This document shows, piece after piece, positions 5,793 through 6,153 of a stretch of DNA of 6,153 nt. The notes beneath the pieces are model-generated. The model saw only the letters and a list, made by a program, of their open reading frames with translations. It did no database searches and was not told the origin of the DNA. The position numbers were made by a program, and so were the translations under genes. Every line of letters starts with the position of its first letter. The first letter of the stretch is position 1. This DNA is from Dehalococcoidia bacterium (GTDB lineage: Bacteria > Chloroflexota > Dehalococcoidia > JACVQG01 > JAHKAY01), in assembly GCA_030740315.1 (NCBI GenBank), contig JASLXN010000096.1:1-6153 (forward strand). The letters are read 5' to 3'.

Positions 5793-6125
5793 ATGACGGA
5801 GTTCTACTACGATGTGGAAGGCGCCAAGCGTATGGACCTGCTCAAGTAGGCTAAACCTGAACTTTACCAGGCCTTCAGGGACTTCAACGGCAAGGCATAT
5901 GCCGAGGGCGCGCTATCGGTCAAGACTAAAGAGCTCATTGCCTTGGCCTGCGCCCATATCACCCAGTGCCCCTATTGCATTGACGGCCACACCCAACGGG
6001 CACGCAAGATAGGGGCCACCGACGAGGAGGTCGCCGAGGCCATCTTTGTGGCTATAGCTATTGGGGCCGGTGGCGTACTGGCCCACTCCACCGTGGCCAT
6101 GCGCTCGGCGGCTGTGCCTCACTGA
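5793..6125 (+). pseudogene. AhpD-like carboxymuconolactone decarboxylase family gene with in-frame amber codon at position 19
   Basis: Read through, this gives 110 residues of an AhpD-like protein, a family of small helical proteins with a redox-active CxxC acting in peroxide detoxification or as uncharacterised thiol reductants. The catalytic motif E47-x11-C59-x2-C62-x3-H66 is perfect (QCPYCIDGH), preceded by VKTKELIALA and followed by the GATDEEVAEAI helix. The ATG at 5793 has AGGAAG 4 bases upstream. Codon 19 (5847-5849) is TAG, within MDLLK-TAG-AKPELYQAF; the frame on both sides is intact. One base change from GAG, AAG or CAG would restore it. The only usual downstream in-frame start is a TTG at 5943, inside the core helix, which would lose the motif glutamate. 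It may be a recent nonsense mutation, a base error, or amber recoding such as pyrrolysine. The nudC gene here ends normally with TAG, which argues against wholesale recoding. Confidence 0.85.
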
Positions 6126-6153
6126 AAATAGATACGGCGGGAAAGTAGGTCTT

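Noticed and set aside
5847..5849. Selenocysteine as the explanation for the in-frame stop
   Set aside because: The codon is TAG, not TGA, it is not at the CxxC position, and both catalytic cysteines are encoded normally.
1..6153. CRISPR arrays, integrase or transposase genes, rRNA and complete tRNA genes
   Set aside because: No regularly spaced direct repeats, recombinase-like frames or RNA gene signatures were seen on either strand.

Overview
The window reads as an ordinary bacterial chromosome segment with two operon-like groups facing away from each other, separated by a weakly coding region of roughly 900 bases. The gene set is anaerobe-like: a 2-hydroxyacyl-CoA dehydratase subunit, a family III CoA-transferase, ThyX in place of ThyA, FolD, and a small AhpD-like CxxC protein. 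GC content is moderate to high in the genes and lower between them. An uncultured anaerobe, possibly a Chloroflexota (Dehalococcoidia-like) lineage, would fit, but that is inference from gene content and not a phylogenetic result.

Left half (1-3054), minus strand. A strong sigma70-type promoter at 3026-3054 (TTGACT, 17 bp, TAAAAT) drives a 426-residue 2-hydroxyacyl-CoA dehydratase / benzoyl-CoA reductase family subunit (1696-2976). A NudC-type NADH pyrophosphatase follows (704-1633). After a 220-base gap comes the first 160 residues of a CaiB/BaiF family III CoA-transferase (1-481), which runs off the window and has its own extended -10 promoter almost touching the start codon. Family III CoA-transferases and 2-hydroxyacyl-CoA dehydratases act in sequence in known 2-hydroxyacid fermentations (activate the acid to its CoA ester, then dehydrate it), so the pair may form one module. 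The second dehydratase subunit and the ATP-dependent activator are not seen here.

Middle (3055-3900). The region holds a 10-C homopolymer, several small palindromes and one protein-like but unrecognised minus-strand reading frame (3358-3843).

Right half (3900-6153), plus strand. A TATAAT promoter with an extended -10 element drives thyX (TTG start at 3952) and then folD (4682-5566). FolD interconverts the methylene-tetrahydrofolate that ThyX consumes for dTMP synthesis, so this is a compact one-carbon/thymidylate operon. A weak hairpin follows folD, then a further extended -10 promoter, a 65-base palindromic element able to fold into a three-way junction, and an AhpD/carboxymuconolactone decarboxylase-like gene (5793-6125). 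That gene has an intact ribosome binding site and an intact catalytic motif, but it is interrupted by an in-frame TAG at codon 19. This amber codon is the most interesting single observation in the window; it may be a nonsense mutation, a base error or genuine recoding.
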